64,000 bases of DNA from Planctomycetota bacterium (lineage in GTDB: Bacteria; Planctomycetota; PUPC01; DSUN01). The notes beneath the pieces are model-generated. The model ran no database searches. It had not been told where the DNA came from and saw only the letters and a program-made list of their open reading frames with translations. Below are positions 40,284-49,985 of this stretch, piece by piece. The stretch's first letter is position 1. Each line of letters opens with the position of its first letter. Made by a program: the position numbers and the translations under genes. Location: NCBI GenBank assembly GCA_035384565.1, contig DAOOIT010000012.1, positions 1 through 64,000 of the forward strand. Reading direction: 5' to 3'.

Positions 40284-42536
40284 ATGAAGAGTTGCACAGG
40301 AGCGCTCGTGGCGATTCTCCTGGCGGGCAGTGCGTGGGCGGGCGGTCTGCCGGTCCAGATGTCTGTCGCCGACATCCAGGAGCTGAACGCAGGGGCATGG
40401 GGTGCGCTGGAGCGGGAGGGACAGCGCGCCTACCGATCGGCCCTGAGAGGCAGGGATGCCTGGGTGCGCCTCCCCGCCTGGTGGAGCGAAGGACCGAGGC
40501 CGCCCAAAGGCGTGCACTACATCCTCGAGGTCACATTCAAGGACGTTGCGGACGCGCCGACCATCGCGGAGTCCTTCGGGGCGCTCGGCAGCTACTATGG
40601 CCGCACCGAGCTCCATCGGTTCGGAGGGGAGGGGGACGCCCAGTGGAAGGTGGCTCACGTTCCCGCGAGTTGGGACCTGGTGATCTCACCGAAGGGCACG
40701 CAGGCGGCCGAGTTCGCATTCCGCGCGCCGGCGGACGTGCCGATCTCAAAGATCGAGGTCCGCGAGGCGAAGCTGCCCGAGGACCAGGCGCGCTACGAGG
40801 CCGAATCGCGGGCCTGGGTGGCCAAGGCCCAGGCGGCCAAGGCGGCCACGGCGGAGCAGATGGGCGCCGACGAGACGCCCGACATCCCAGATGCGTTCAA
40901 GGGCAAAGCCGTTGTGCCCTACGTCCGCGCCTACTACGACCGCATCTGCCCTAACAGCGCGCCCAAGAAGGGCGAGGTGGGGGCGACCATTCACGTGCGA
41001 ATGGCCCGCAACGAGTTCGAGCCGGGCACCTTCGCCGTCTACGCCCAAGAGGACCTGCGCGGTGTGGAGTTCACCGCGTCGGAGCTGACCGGCCCTGCGG
41101 GCAAGCTGGCGTGCGAGATTCGCCGCCACACCATCGAGTATGCCCTGGAGCCGAAGGGGAAGGCCCTCGCCTGGGCGCCGCAGCGCCTCTGGCCCGCCTT
41201 CCCCGCTGCGATCAAGAAGGGGCAGTCGGCCTGGTTCTGGATCACCGTCCACACCCTTGGCGAGGCGAGCCAGCCGGGGAAGTACCGCGGCAAGGTGACC
41301 ATCACCGCGGGGCCGCACACCGCGGAGTTGCCCATCCAGGTGGAGGTGCTGCCTATCACGCTCCTCACGATGGACGAGGCGGGGCTGCGAATGGGCGGCT
41401 GCGTGACCGGCCTCCCATCGGCCGGCGAAATGGCCACGATGCGCGAACACAACCACAACATGGTCAACCTCTGGTTCGCAGGCGTCCAGCCCGAGATGAA
41501 GAAGGCGGGCAGCAAGATCGCCCTCGACTTCCACTATCTTGATGACTGGATGAAGCTGGCGAGGGAGAACGGCCAGGGCGCCATCGTGTGGTTCCTGGGC
41601 GGCAATCCGAATGGCTTCCCCATGACGCTCTCAATGGAGCGCGACCTCTACGGCCTGGCCGTCGGCCCGCGCGATGAGTTCTTCAAGAAAGCCGGCTCGC
41701 AGGAGTTCCGCGGCAAGGTGCTGCCCGAGGTGCGGCCCCACTACGCCCAGTGGCTCAAGGACGTGGTTGCGCACGCGAAGGAGAGAAGCTGGCCCGAGCT
41801 GATCTTCACGCCGTTCGACGAGCCGGCGAAGTGGAGCTATCCCGAGCCGCGGGCCGACAAGAACTACAAGTTCGCCATCGGCTGCGGGCCGTGGATACGC
41901 GACCACTTCAAGGACGCCTGCGCCCTCATCCACGAGGCCGTGCCCGGCACGAAGGTCTACATCTCGATGCACCGCAACTTCCACCGCAAGGTCCACGGCA
42001 CCGACGGGCGGGTGGGCGAGATCTTCATCCCAGACTGCGATGTGATCTGTACCAACGCCATCGAGGAGGACCACGAGCTTGGCGACAAGGTGCGGAAGGC
42101 GGGGAAGATCTTCTGGCAGTATTCGGGCAACCGCAGCCGCCGGTTCGGGTTCGGCTTCTACTTCGCCGCCTGGGAATCCACCGGCTCCCTCTGCTGGGCC
42201 TACAATTGGGGACGGCGCTTCGACATCACCGAAGGCTCGAACTGGCAGTATGCCTGGTGCTCCCCCTTCGACACCATCCTGACGCCCGACTACGAAGAGC
42301 TGCGCGAGGCCTGGGACGACCGCCGCTATATCGAGACCGCCAAGGCCGTCGCCAAGGCCGCGGGCAAGGACATCAGCGGCCTCCTCGCCCAGATTCGCAC
42401 CGAGACCCTCGCCAACCAGGGCACCGGCGGCCGCGACCTCGTCAACGACTTCTGGGAAGAGGGCCGCCAGGCCAACAAGATGGACCACTGGCGCGACCTG
42501 CTGGCGAATAGGATCGTGGAACTAATGCGGAGGTAG
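40284..42536 (+). CDS. Exported DUF4091-like glycosidase-type protein
   Basis: A 750-residue secreted protein: signal peptide (1-19), a beta-sandwich (about 25-150), a linker, a second beta-rich domain (200-370) and a C-terminal TIM-barrel-like region (370-690) that resembles DUF4091 and related putative glycosidases (FTPFDEPAKWSYPEPRAD near 510-527 holds conserved acidic residues). A C-terminal helical tail follows. The activity is unproven. The start is set by GGAGAGACCTTGAT before the ATG. The sulfatase gene starts 4 bp after its stop, so the two are co-transcribed. Confidence 0.75.
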   Translation: MKSCTGALVAILLAGSAWAGGLPVQMSVADIQELNAGAWGALEREGQRAYRSALRGRDAWVRLPAWWSEGPRPPKGVHYILEVTFKDVADAPTIAESFGALGSYYGRTELHRFGGEGDAQWKVAHVPASWDLVISPKGTQAAEFAFRAPADVPISKIEVREAKLPEDQARYEAESRAWVAKAQAAKAATAEQMGADETPDIPDAFKGKAVVPYVRAYYDRICPNSAPKKGEVGATIHVRMARNEFEPGTFAVYAQEDLRGVEFTASELTGPAGKLACEIRRHTIEYALEPKGKALAWAPQRLWPAFPAAIKKGQSAWFWITVHTLGEASQPGKYRGKVTITAGPHTAELPIQVEVLPITLLTMDEAGLRMGGCVTGLPSAGEMATMREHNHNMVNLWFAGVQPEMKKAGSKIALDFHYLDDWMKLARENGQGAIVWFLGGNPNGFPMTLSMERDLYGLAVGPRDEFFKKAGSQEFRGKVLPEVRPHYAQWLKDVVAHAKERSWPELIFTPFDEPAKWSYPEPRADKNYKFAIGCGPWIRDHFKDACALIHEAVPGTKVYISMHRNFHRKVHGTDGRVGEIFIPDCDVICTNAIEEDHELGDKVRKAGKIFWQYSGNRSRRFGFGFYFAAWESTGSLCWAYNWGRRFDITEGSNWQYAWCSPFDTILTPDYEELREAWDDRRYIETAKAVAKAAGKDISGLLAQIRTETLANQGTGGRDLVNDFWEEGRQANKMDHWRDLLANRIVELMRR

Positions 42537-42540
42537 CGGG

Positions 42541-44085
42541 ATGGGCAAACCGAAGCCGCTCAGCCGCCGCACGGCACTTCAGGTGGGACTGGGCGGCATT
42601 GCCATGCCCGCCATCGGAGCCGATGGCACCAAAGCCATACGAAAGAGCCCGAACATCCTGTTCCTGATGACCGACCAGCACCGGGGCGATTGCATCGGGG
42701 CCGATGGCAACAGGGTCATCCGCACGCCGAACCTCGACCGCATCGCGCACGAGGGTGTGCTCTTCCGCTGCGCCTATACCTCGACGCCCTCGTGCACGCC
42801 GGCCCGCGCGGGACTGCTGACCGGGCTTTCGCCCTGGCATCACGGGATGCTCGGCTATGGTGCCGTGGCCGACGCCTATCGCAACGAGAAGCCGAAGATG
42901 CTCCGCGAGGCGGGCTACCAGACCCTAGGCATCGGCAAGATGCACTGGTCCCCGCAACGCAACCTCCACGGCTTCCATAGGACCATGCTCGACGAATCGG
43001 GGCGCGTGGAGTCGAAGGACTTCGTGAGCGACTGCCGAGCGTGGTTTCGCCAGGAGGCACCCGACCTCGACCCCGACGCGACTGGGATCGGCTGGAACGA
43101 CTATGCCGCGAAGCCCTATGCACTCGACGAACGCCTCCACCCGACCCGCTGGACGGGCGACAGGGCGGTCGAGTTCCTTCAGTCCCACAAGGGGGATGAG
43201 CCGTTCTTCCTCAAGGTCTCCTTCGCCCGTCCCCACAGCCCCTACGACCCGCCCGAGCGGTTCTGGAAGCTCTACGAGGGCGCTAACCTGCCGAACGCCG
43301 TGGTGGGCAAGTGGGCGGAGCGGCATGCGATGCGTGGGGCGAAGCTCCCCGCCGATACCTGGCGCGGCGACCTGGGCGCGGAGCAGGTCCGCCGCTCGCG
43401 CCAGGGCTACTACGGCTCTGTGAGCTTCATTGACGAGCAGATAGGCCGCATCCTGGATGCGTTGGAGAAGCGCGGCTGGCTGGAGGACACGCTCATCCTG
43501 TTCACCAGCGACCACGGCGACATGACGGGCGACCACCACCTCTGGCGCAAGACATACGCATACGAAGCTTCGGCCCGCATCCCCATGCTCATCCGCTGGG
43601 GCAGCAACTTCCTCGACGCGAAACGCGGGCAAGTGCTGCACCAGCCGGTCGAGCTGCGCGATGTGTTGCCCACATTCCTCGACACCGCGGGCGTCGAGGC
43701 CGACCCCAAGCGCTTCGATGGACGTTCGATGCTCGACCTCGTTCGGGGCAAGACGCAGGGCTGGCGCGAGTGGATTGACCTGGAGCACGACGTCTGCTAC
43801 GCCTCCGAGAACCACTGGAACGCCCTCACCGACGGCCGCTGGAAGTACATCTTCCACGCCATGCACGGCGAGCAGCAGCTCTTCGACCTGGCGGCCGACC
43901 CAGGCGAGCTGAACGACCTGGCCTCCGACCCCGCACATGCCGCCACGCTGCGCCTCTGGCGCGAGCGGCTGATCGAGCACCTGGGCGAGCGGGGCGCGCC
44001 GTTTCTCGCAAATGGCGATCTTGCCCTGCGACCTCGCGGCCTGCTCTACAGCCCGAACTACCCGCGGAAGCAGGGGAAGCCCTGA
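42541..44085 (+). CDS. Exported sulfatase (Cys-type, formylglycine-dependent)
   Basis: A 514-residue sulfatase. LSRRTALQVGLGG near 7-19 is a twin-arginine-like signal. The sulfatase domain begins with PNILFLMTDQHRGD (metal-binding Asp45) and has the modification motif C-T-P-A-R at Cys85, which in Cys-type sulfatases is converted to formylglycine. The SDHGDMTGDHHLW block near 323-335 completes the metal site. The target could be a sulfated glycan, choline sulfate or another ester; no maturase gene (FGE or anSME) lies in the window. The gene follows the DUF4091-like gene after 4 bp and is convergent with the ABC permease gene. Confidence 0.93.
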   Translation: MGKPKPLSRRTALQVGLGGIAMPAIGADGTKAIRKSPNILFLMTDQHRGDCIGADGNRVIRTPNLDRIAHEGVLFRCAYTSTPSCTPARAGLLTGLSPWHHGMLGYGAVADAYRNEKPKMLREAGYQTLGIGKMHWSPQRNLHGFHRTMLDESGRVESKDFVSDCRAWFRQEAPDLDPDATGIGWNDYAAKPYALDERLHPTRWTGDRAVEFLQSHKGDEPFFLKVSFARPHSPYDPPERFWKLYEGANLPNAVVGKWAERHAMRGAKLPADTWRGDLGAEQVRRSRQGYYGSVSFIDEQIGRILDALEKRGWLEDTLILFTSDHGDMTGDHHLWRKTYAYEASARIPMLIRWGSNFLDAKRGQVLHQPVELRDVLPTFLDTAGVEADPKRFDGRSMLDLVRGKTQGWREWIDLEHDVCYASENHWNALTDGRWKYIFHAMHGEQQLFDLAADPGELNDLASDPAHAATLRLWRERLIEHLGERGAPFLANGDLALRPRGLLYSPNYPRKQGKP

Positions 44086-44093
44086 CGCCCCGC

Positions 44094-45368
44094 TCACTCG
44101 TGACGCAGGGCCTCGATGGGGTCCATGACAGCGGCGCGATAGGCAGGGTAGATGCCGAAGACCAGGCCAATTGCAACCGAGATGGAGAAGGCGAGAGTGG
44201 ATGCGCCCACCGTCACAATGGTCAGCATGCCGGCGAATCGCGTGACGAGGTAGGGGATCACCACGCCGAGGGCCACGCCGAGCAGGCCGCCCGTGGAGGA
44301 GAGGAGGGTGGTCTCGGCCATGAACTGGGTGATGATGTCTCGACGCCTGGCGCCCAAGGCGCGCCGGATGCCGATTTCGCGCGTCCGCTCGGTCACAGTG
44401 GCGAGCATGATGTTCATGATCCCGATGCCGCCCACGAGCAACGAAATGGCGGCGATGGAGCCGAGCACGATGCTGAAGATACGCTTCGTGGCCTTGGCCC
44501 GCTCCATGAGGTCGAGGGGGACGACGACCTCGTAATCCTTCTTCGCGTGTGCGTGAGCCAGGAGGCGCTCCACCGCCTTGGCCGCGGGCATCACATCGTC
44601 CAGGCGCGGCGCCCGGACGTAGATGGTGTGTAGCTGAATGGTGGTTGCCTCGAAGCTGCCGCTCCGGCGATGGAAGATGGTGTCGCCGTACCGCGACTGC
44701 GCCGTGGTCATGGGGATGTAGACTTCCATTCCGGCCCCTGCGGCCTTGTTGGAGGAGCTGGGGGCGGTCACTGTGGACGCCCGGAGGATGCCGACGACCT
44801 CATAGGAGTCGGTGCTTGCCCGCACGGTCTGGCCTATCGGGTCCTCCAGCGGGAACAGCTCGCGCGCCACCGGCTCGTTGAGCACGCAAACAGCGCTCTG
44901 GCGGTGCATGTCGAGCGTCGAGATGAACCGGCCACGCAGCAGGGTGCGATTGGCCACCTCGCGGAACCATGGCACGGTGCCCACCAGGTTGCCATCCACG
45001 CGCCGCTTCCAACTCCGGATGTGCTTGGGAATATTCCGGGCGGGCACGACGACCTCAACGTTGGGCACCGTGGACTGGATGCGCTCGGCGTCCACATAGG
45101 TCAACCCGTAGCGAAGCGAGCGGGTCTGCTGTGCGCTCATGCTCGTTTCCTCGGGCGGCTTGACGCTGTGGACGATGATGTTGTTGCTGCCGAGCTGGCG
45201 AATCTGTTCCTGGGCTTCGAAGCTTGCGCCCTCGCCGATGGCGAGCATGGCGATCACGGAACAAACGCCGAAGATGATGCCCAAGGCAGTGAGAGCCGAG
45301 CGCAGCTTGTGGAGCCACAGGCTCTTCAAGCCCATCCGAATCGTGCGTCGAACCCTGAAACCCAGCAT
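44094..45368 (-). CDS. MacB-type ABC transporter permease
   Basis: A 424-residue permease of the MacB/FtsX (type VII) family. One N-terminal transmembrane helix (GLKSLWLHKLRSALTALGIIFG, spread over about 11-35), a periplasmic MacB_PCD domain (about 45-285) and three C-terminal helices. The family signature TVTERTREIGIRRALGARRRD lies near 312-332. It should work with the adjacent ATPase, adaptor and TolC-like protein. The start at 45368 gives the usual short cytoplasmic N-terminus; the frame is open upstream, but an extension would hold no helix. It is last in the four-gene minus-strand exporter operon. Confidence 0.9.
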   Translation of the reverse strand: MLGFRVRRTIRMGLKSLWLHKLRSALTALGIIFGVCSVIAMLAIGEGASFEAQEQIRQLGSNNIIVHSVKPPEETSMSAQQTRSLRYGLTYVDAERIQSTVPNVEVVVPARNIPKHIRSWKRRVDGNLVGTVPWFREVANRTLLRGRFISTLDMHRQSAVCVLNEPVARELFPLEDPIGQTVRASTDSYEVVGILRASTVTAPSSSNKAAGAGMEVYIPMTTAQSRYGDTIFHRRSGSFEATTIQLHTIYVRAPRLDDVMPAAKAVERLLAHAHAKKDYEVVVPLDLMERAKATKRIFSIVLGSIAAISLLVGGIGIMNIMLATVTERTREIGIRRALGARRRDIITQFMAETTLLSSTGGLLGVALGVVIPYLVTRFAGMLTIVTVGASTLAFSISVAIGLVFGIYPAYRAAVMDPIEALRHE

Positions 45369-45431
45369 GCGGCACCTGAGTACGCAGCGATGGCGACGCG
45401 GGGACGCAAGGCTCACGGCCCCGCGCTGCCC

Positions 45432-46109
45432 CTATGCGGAGTCATCCACGATGAGGCCATCTCTGAAGCGCACCGTGCGGTGCGCCCGTGTGGCGATGGC
45501 AGGGTCGTGGGTGACCATGATAATCGTCTTACCCTGGCCATTGAGCTGGTCAAGCAGAGCCAGGATCTCCTTGCCCGTGGCTGTGTCGAGGTTGCCGGTC
45601 GGCTCATCGGCCAGGATGATCAGCGGGTCATTCGACATGGCGCGGGCGATGGCAACACGCTGCTGCTGTCCGCCCGAGAGTTCGGAGGGGCGGTGGTGGA
45701 GGCGGTCGCCCAGGCCCACCAGCTCGGCCAGCGCCTCGGAGCGCCGACGGCACTCGCGCGCCGACCAGCCTTGATAGTAGAGCGGCACCTCGATGTTCTC
45801 CAGCACGGAGAGCTGTTGGATGAGGTTGTAGGACTGGAAGATGAAGCCCAGGCGCCGACATCGCACATCGGAGAGCTCAGCGTCGCTCAGCCTGGCCACA
45901 TCCTCGCCGCCGAGGAAGTAGGAGCCGGCAGTCGGCGTGTCCAGGCACCCGAGGATGTTGAGGAAGGTGGACTTCCCCGAGCCGGAGGGTCCCATGATGG
46001 CCAGGTAGGCCCCCTCCTCGATGGCAAGAGAGACCCCGCGGAGGGCGGGCACGAGCACCGGCCCCATCCTGTAGGTCTTCACCAGCCCGCAGACCTCGGC
46101 AATCGCCAT
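45432..46109 (-). CDS. ABC transporter ATP-binding protein (MacB/LolD-type)
   Basis: A 225-residue ATPase with all motifs: Walker A GPSGSGKST near 39-47, Q-loop FIFQSYNLIQQLSVLENIEVP across 89-109, signature LSGGQQQRVAIARAM near 144-158, Walker B IILADEPTGNLDT and the H-loop VTHD. The LENIEVPLYYQG segment is typical of MacB/LolD proteins. Here the ATPase is a separate polypeptide, as in LolCDE, while E. coli MacB is fused. The start at 46109 gives the standard N-terminus and lies 4 bp from the adaptor stop. Confidence 0.93.
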   Translation of the reverse strand: MAIAEVCGLVKTYRMGPVLVPALRGVSLAIEEGAYLAIMGPSGSGKSTFLNILGCLDTPTAGSYFLGGEDVARLSDAELSDVRCRRLGFIFQSYNLIQQLSVLENIEVPLYYQGWSARECRRRSEALAELVGLGDRLHHRPSELSGGQQQRVAIARAMSNDPLIILADEPTGNLDTATGKEILALLDQLNGQGKTIIMVTHDPAIATRAHRTVRFRDGLIVDDSA

Positions 46110-46113
46110 TCGA

Positions 46114-48213
46114 CTATCCCGTGCCCCCCGGCTTGGCTGAATCGTGGGATTCTGAAGAGGCCCTCGGGCGCTTGCGGTCCGTGCGTGGGGGCTTGCCGCC
46201 GGGTCCCTCGGGGCGCCGATCCCCCGAATCGCGCGGCCCGGGGTCGCGCCCAGGGGGGGGCACAGGCGGCGCGTCACCGTTCAACTCGTCTTCCTTCTTG
46301 GTTGCTTCCTCCTCCTCCTTGGACGGGGCCGTCTGCGGGGCCTCGAGGAGCACGAGCTCGCCTGCGGCAAGCCCAGCGGCAATCTCCACCGTCTGGTCAT
46401 TGGACTCGCCGGTCACCACGTCGCGTGGCTCCTCGGAACCGTCGCTCCTGAGAACGTATACGATGGTTCTGCCGCGCCGCGCGCCTACGGCCTGCACGGG
46501 CACCTGGAGCACGTTCTTGAGGGTCTTGACGTCGATCTCGACATTGGCCGACATGCCCGGCTTCAGCCCCGTCAGGTCGCCCTCGATGCTTACCTGGGTG
46601 TCATACTCCTTGAGGTCCGGGTTGATCCAGGACGAGGAGGTGTTGGGCAGGATAGCCACCTTAAGGACCTTGCCCGTGAACCGCCGGTTCGGGAACGCAT
46701 CCACCGTGATCCGCGCGTTCTGGTCACGCTTGACTTTGTCCACCACGGTCTCATGAACGCGAATGTTGACGGCGAGCGACGTGAGATCGGGCATCTTGAT
46801 GATCTCCTGCTGCTCCCGAACGGTCGCTCCCGTCTCAATCGGGGTGCCCGACCAGTGACGCCCCGAGCCCGAGGTCGCGTAGACGACCAGGCCGGGTTTC
46901 GTCGCGCGCATCGTGCAATTCTCGAGCTGAGTCCGCAGCTTCTCGAGGCGGTCCTTCTGGAGGAGGTACTTGGACTCGGACGACTTGACCTCGGCCTCGT
47001 AGCCGGCGAGGGCGCTGCGTGCGCGGGCCTTGATGCGCTCCAACTCGCGCTGGGTCTCGCGGTAGCCGGAGAGGAGTTTCTCGGCCTCCTTGGGCAGATC
47101 GTAGCGCAGGTAGAGTTCCCGCGCGGTGAGAGCCTGGTCAAGGGCAATGCGCGCGCGCATCAAGGCGAGCTGCTCGGCCTCGAGTTGCTGCGAGCTCTTG
47201 ATTCCGAGGTGCCGCAGCCGTGCGTAGCTGGCCACTTTGTCGGCTGCCCGCTTGAACTCCTCGAAGGCCAGCCCGATGTCGGCCTCGAACTTGCGCGTCT
47301 TCTGGAGGGCTGTCCCGCCGAGGAGCTCGTCCAGGCTCTCGGCCTGGGCAGCCGCTCCCGCAATGGCCGAGCGGCCGCCCTCCGCCGCCTCCTTCCGGGC
47401 GGACTTCCCCTGAGCGTCCTGTTTGCCTCGAGGCCCCGCGTCACCGCTCTCCGAGGCGGGCTCCTTGAGGGCCTTCTCCACTTCGACGAGCGAACGGGCG
47501 ACTTCCGCCTCCACGGCCCGGCGGTCGTTGATGGCGTCGGTGCACAGGCGGGCGGCCAAGGCGGCCAAGTCTCCACGCCCTTCGAGGGCGTCTTCAGCAA
47601 GCTTCTGGCCCACATAGGCTTGGAGATCCATCTTCCCGAAGCGTACGTCAAGTTCCCCTTGCTTGATCTTGCTTTCCCCTGCGCTCTTCTCGATGTCGTA
47701 AGACTCCTTGGCCTGCTTGTACGTGGCCTCGGCGGTGGCGAAGGTGACTTCCTGTTGGCTCAGCTTCTCCCGGATATCCTTGGAGTCCAGCTCGACCAGG
47801 ATCTTGCCCTGCTTCACGTCCTCTTCGGTGATGATCGTGCCTTCGGGGACAAGGTTGATGATGGTGTTCATCCCCTCCACCCTGGACTTGATGATCTCAG
47901 ACTGGAGGGAGTCAATGCTCCCAGTGTCGCGGATGACAATGGGCAAGTCGGCGCGCTGCACGGTGTAGGTGGCTCGTGTGGCCGTGGGGGCCGCTGTGCG
48001 CGAGCGCCACAGCCGGGGAGCCCCCAGGGCTCCCGCCGCAACAACGGCGGGGACCAACAGCCACGGCCACCAGCGCCGTCGGGGAAGCGAAATGGGCGAG
48101 CGGGCCGCGTGGGCCGGTGCTCCGGCCTCACGGGCGGGGCTCAAGAGGCCGGCCAAGCCCACGGCCTCGTCGTCGCTGCTGAGAATGGAATTGGCCCTAC
48201 TGTTGGTTGACAT
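46114..48213 (-). CDS. MacA/HlyD-type periplasmic adaptor with long coiled coil
   Basis: A 699-residue membrane-fusion protein. A transmembrane segment (PWLLVPAVVAAGALGAPRLW, about 49-68) is followed by a first lipoyl half, a long helical hairpin (about 145-405, with many Lys/Glu heptads), the second lipoyl half, a beta-barrel domain (about 440-560) and a membrane-proximal domain (560-640). The C-terminal 60 residues are low-complexity Lys/Glu/Pro-rich. At about 700 residues it is much longer than MacA (371 in E. coli), because of the hairpin and tail. Its start overlaps the TolC-like stop by 17 bp, with AGGAAG 7 nt upstream. Confidence 0.88.
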   Translation of the reverse strand: MSTNSRANSILSSDDEAVGLAGLLSPAREAGAPAHAARSPISLPRRRWWPWLLVPAVVAAGALGAPRLWRSRTAAPTATRATYTVQRADLPIVIRDTGSIDSLQSEIIKSRVEGMNTIINLVPEGTIITEEDVKQGKILVELDSKDIREKLSQQEVTFATAEATYKQAKESYDIEKSAGESKIKQGELDVRFGKMDLQAYVGQKLAEDALEGRGDLAALAARLCTDAINDRRAVEAEVARSLVEVEKALKEPASESGDAGPRGKQDAQGKSARKEAAEGGRSAIAGAAAQAESLDELLGGTALQKTRKFEADIGLAFEEFKRAADKVASYARLRHLGIKSSQQLEAEQLALMRARIALDQALTARELYLRYDLPKEAEKLLSGYRETQRELERIKARARSALAGYEAEVKSSESKYLLQKDRLEKLRTQLENCTMRATKPGLVVYATSGSGRHWSGTPIETGATVREQQEIIKMPDLTSLAVNIRVHETVVDKVKRDQNARITVDAFPNRRFTGKVLKVAILPNTSSSWINPDLKEYDTQVSIEGDLTGLKPGMSANVEIDVKTLKNVLQVPVQAVGARRGRTIVYVLRSDGSEEPRDVVTGESNDQTVEIAAGLAAGELVLLEAPQTAPSKEEEEATKKEDELNGDAPPVPPPGRDPGPRDSGDRRPEGPGGKPPRTDRKRPRASSESHDSAKPGGTG

Positions 48214-49903
48214 CGGTCACTTCCTGCCAGACGCCGTTCTCGTCCACGCGCAACAGCTCCGTGTCGCGCCAGAGTGCGAGGCGGGCGAGGATATGGTCCA
48301 CCAAAGCCCTGGTCAGGGCATTCTGAGCATTCACAAGGGCCTCGTTGGCATCGAGAAGGTCGCGGGCGATTGCCTCTCCGATGCGGAAGAGCTCTCGGGC
48401 GGCCTGCTCGCGGCGTTGAGCGAGGGCCACGCTATCGCGCTCGATGCGATAGGTGGCACTGGTCTCCTGAAGGGTGCGCGACGCCTCGCGCACCTCCAGC
48501 TTGATCCTCTCGCGCAGGTCGTCGGCACTGCGGCGGGCTCGGTCGAGCCCTATGAGCGCGCTTCGGTACACATTCCGCTCTTCCAGGCGCTGGAGCGGGA
48601 GGCCAACGGTGACCCCCGCGCTGTACGTGCCGCGGTGCGGCTCCAGCTTGAGGGCATTCGTCGGCGGGTCGGACGGGATGCTGGCGCTTACCTTGAGGTC
48701 CACGTCCGGGGCCAGGCCGTTCCGGGCGATCTCGACGGCCCGCTCGGCATCACCGACCCGGTCCATGGCCGTCAGGAGGTCGAGCCGCCGCTCGAGTGCG
48801 ATGGCCGAGGCGGCATCGGGCGAGAGCGTGATCTCGCGCAACCCGGCCTCACGGAGGCGATCACCCTCGACGGGGTCGAGTTCCACGATTGCGTCGGCTG
48901 GGAGGCCAAGGAAGACTTTGAACTGGTCGATCTGCTCGCGGTACTGTCGCAAGGCCCGCACCCAGCTCGCCCGGGCGCGCAACTCGTCCTGACGGATCTG
49001 GTCCACCTGGAGGGCCTCCACGAGGCCCTCCAGCTTCTCCGCCTCACGATCGGTCCGCGACTGGCGAATGCGCTTGTAGTTGCTCCACTGGTTCATCACC
49101 GTATCGCGCTGTTGAAGGACGCGGTAGTACCGGCTGGTGACATCCACGCAGAAGCTCTTGCGGTAGTGGGCGAACGTGCGGAGAGCGTACACCACGTCGC
49201 GCTCGGCCTGCGTGAGGCCCTCTTTGGCCACCAGACTTCCGTAGTTGCGCCACAGGGGCTGGAGGAACTCCAGTCCCAGCAAGGATGTGGCTGTGGTGCG
49301 CGGGTCGCCCGTCGAGAAGCGGACGAGGTCGGTAGCCAGACTGGCCGTCAATCGGCCCCCCATGTCCAGGAGGCGGCTGAAGGTGAAGGCAGACCCGAAC
49401 TCCCCCCACTTGCTGTTCGGTGTGCGGGTGGCGCCGGCGCTCAACCTGCCCGTCCACTGCGGGTCCCATCGGAAGCGCTCGCGCGTCAGTGCCAGGACGA
49501 CCAGGTAGAGGTCCTCCTCGCGTGTCTGATACTCTCGGCTGTGGCGGGCCGCCAGCTCGAGGGCCTCGCGCAGTGTGAGGCGGTGAGCGCCTTCCAGGGG
49601 AGGGAGGCCATTGCCCCTTTCGGCAGCTTCCGTATCGTCCTGAGGCGCGGGAAGCTCGCCAGGTTCCTTCGGACGTGGCGGGGTGAATCGCTCGAGTTCC
49701 TCCTGGCCAACCCGTTCGATGCTCACGGTGGCCGGCGTGCCGGGCACGGCGTCGCGCCGTTGCTCGACAATCTGTGAGACCTCGTGGTCTGCCTTCTCCG
49801 CCGCATCCTCGCGGAGCACCCTCCGCCGGCACCCAGGGGCGCAGCCGGGCATGAGAAGGCTGAGAGCGAGAAACGCATGAAATGCTCGGTGCGAGAAGGG
49901 CAT
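48197..49903 (-). CDS. TolC-like outer-membrane efflux lipoprotein
   Basis: A 568-residue outer-membrane efflux protein. A lipoprotein-type signal ends in LLMPGC (about 12-17). The mature protein has two outer-membrane-efflux (OEP) repeats, the first from about 120 (LTLREALELAARHSREYQ), with long coiled helices and strand blocks such as PQWTGRLSAGATRTP. It should form the exit duct for the MacAB-like exporter encoded downstream. The start is set at ATG 49903; the frame is open 17 codons further, but the lipoprotein signal begins here, with GAGACCGAGG before the ATG. First gene of the exporter operon, 82 bp downstream of uvrA on the same strand. Confidence 0.88.
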   Translation of the reverse strand: MPFSHRAFHAFLALSLLMPGCAPGCRRRVLREDAAEKADHEVSQIVEQRRDAVPGTPATVSIERVGQEELERFTPPRPKEPGELPAPQDDTEAAERGNGLPPLEGAHRLTLREALELAARHSREYQTREEDLYLVVLALTRERFRWDPQWTGRLSAGATRTPNSKWGEFGSAFTFSRLLDMGGRLTASLATDLVRFSTGDPRTTATSLLGLEFLQPLWRNYGSLVAKEGLTQAERDVVYALRTFAHYRKSFCVDVTSRYYRVLQQRDTVMNQWSNYKRIRQSRTDREAEKLEGLVEALQVDQIRQDELRARASWVRALRQYREQIDQFKVFLGLPADAIVELDPVEGDRLREAGLREITLSPDAASAIALERRLDLLTAMDRVGDAERAVEIARNGLAPDVDLKVSASIPSDPPTNALKLEPHRGTYSAGVTVGLPLQRLEERNVYRSALIGLDRARRSADDLRERIKLEVREASRTLQETSATYRIERDSVALAQRREQAARELFRIGEAIARDLLDANEALVNAQNALTRALVDHILARLALWRDTELLRVDENGVWQEVTDVNQQ

Positions 49904-49985
49904 CCTCGGTCTCGGAAGCAGTCGTGGCCACCAGGCGCAGCTACCCTGCGACAATACCCTAACTTAGCACGATCGCCCCGAATGT

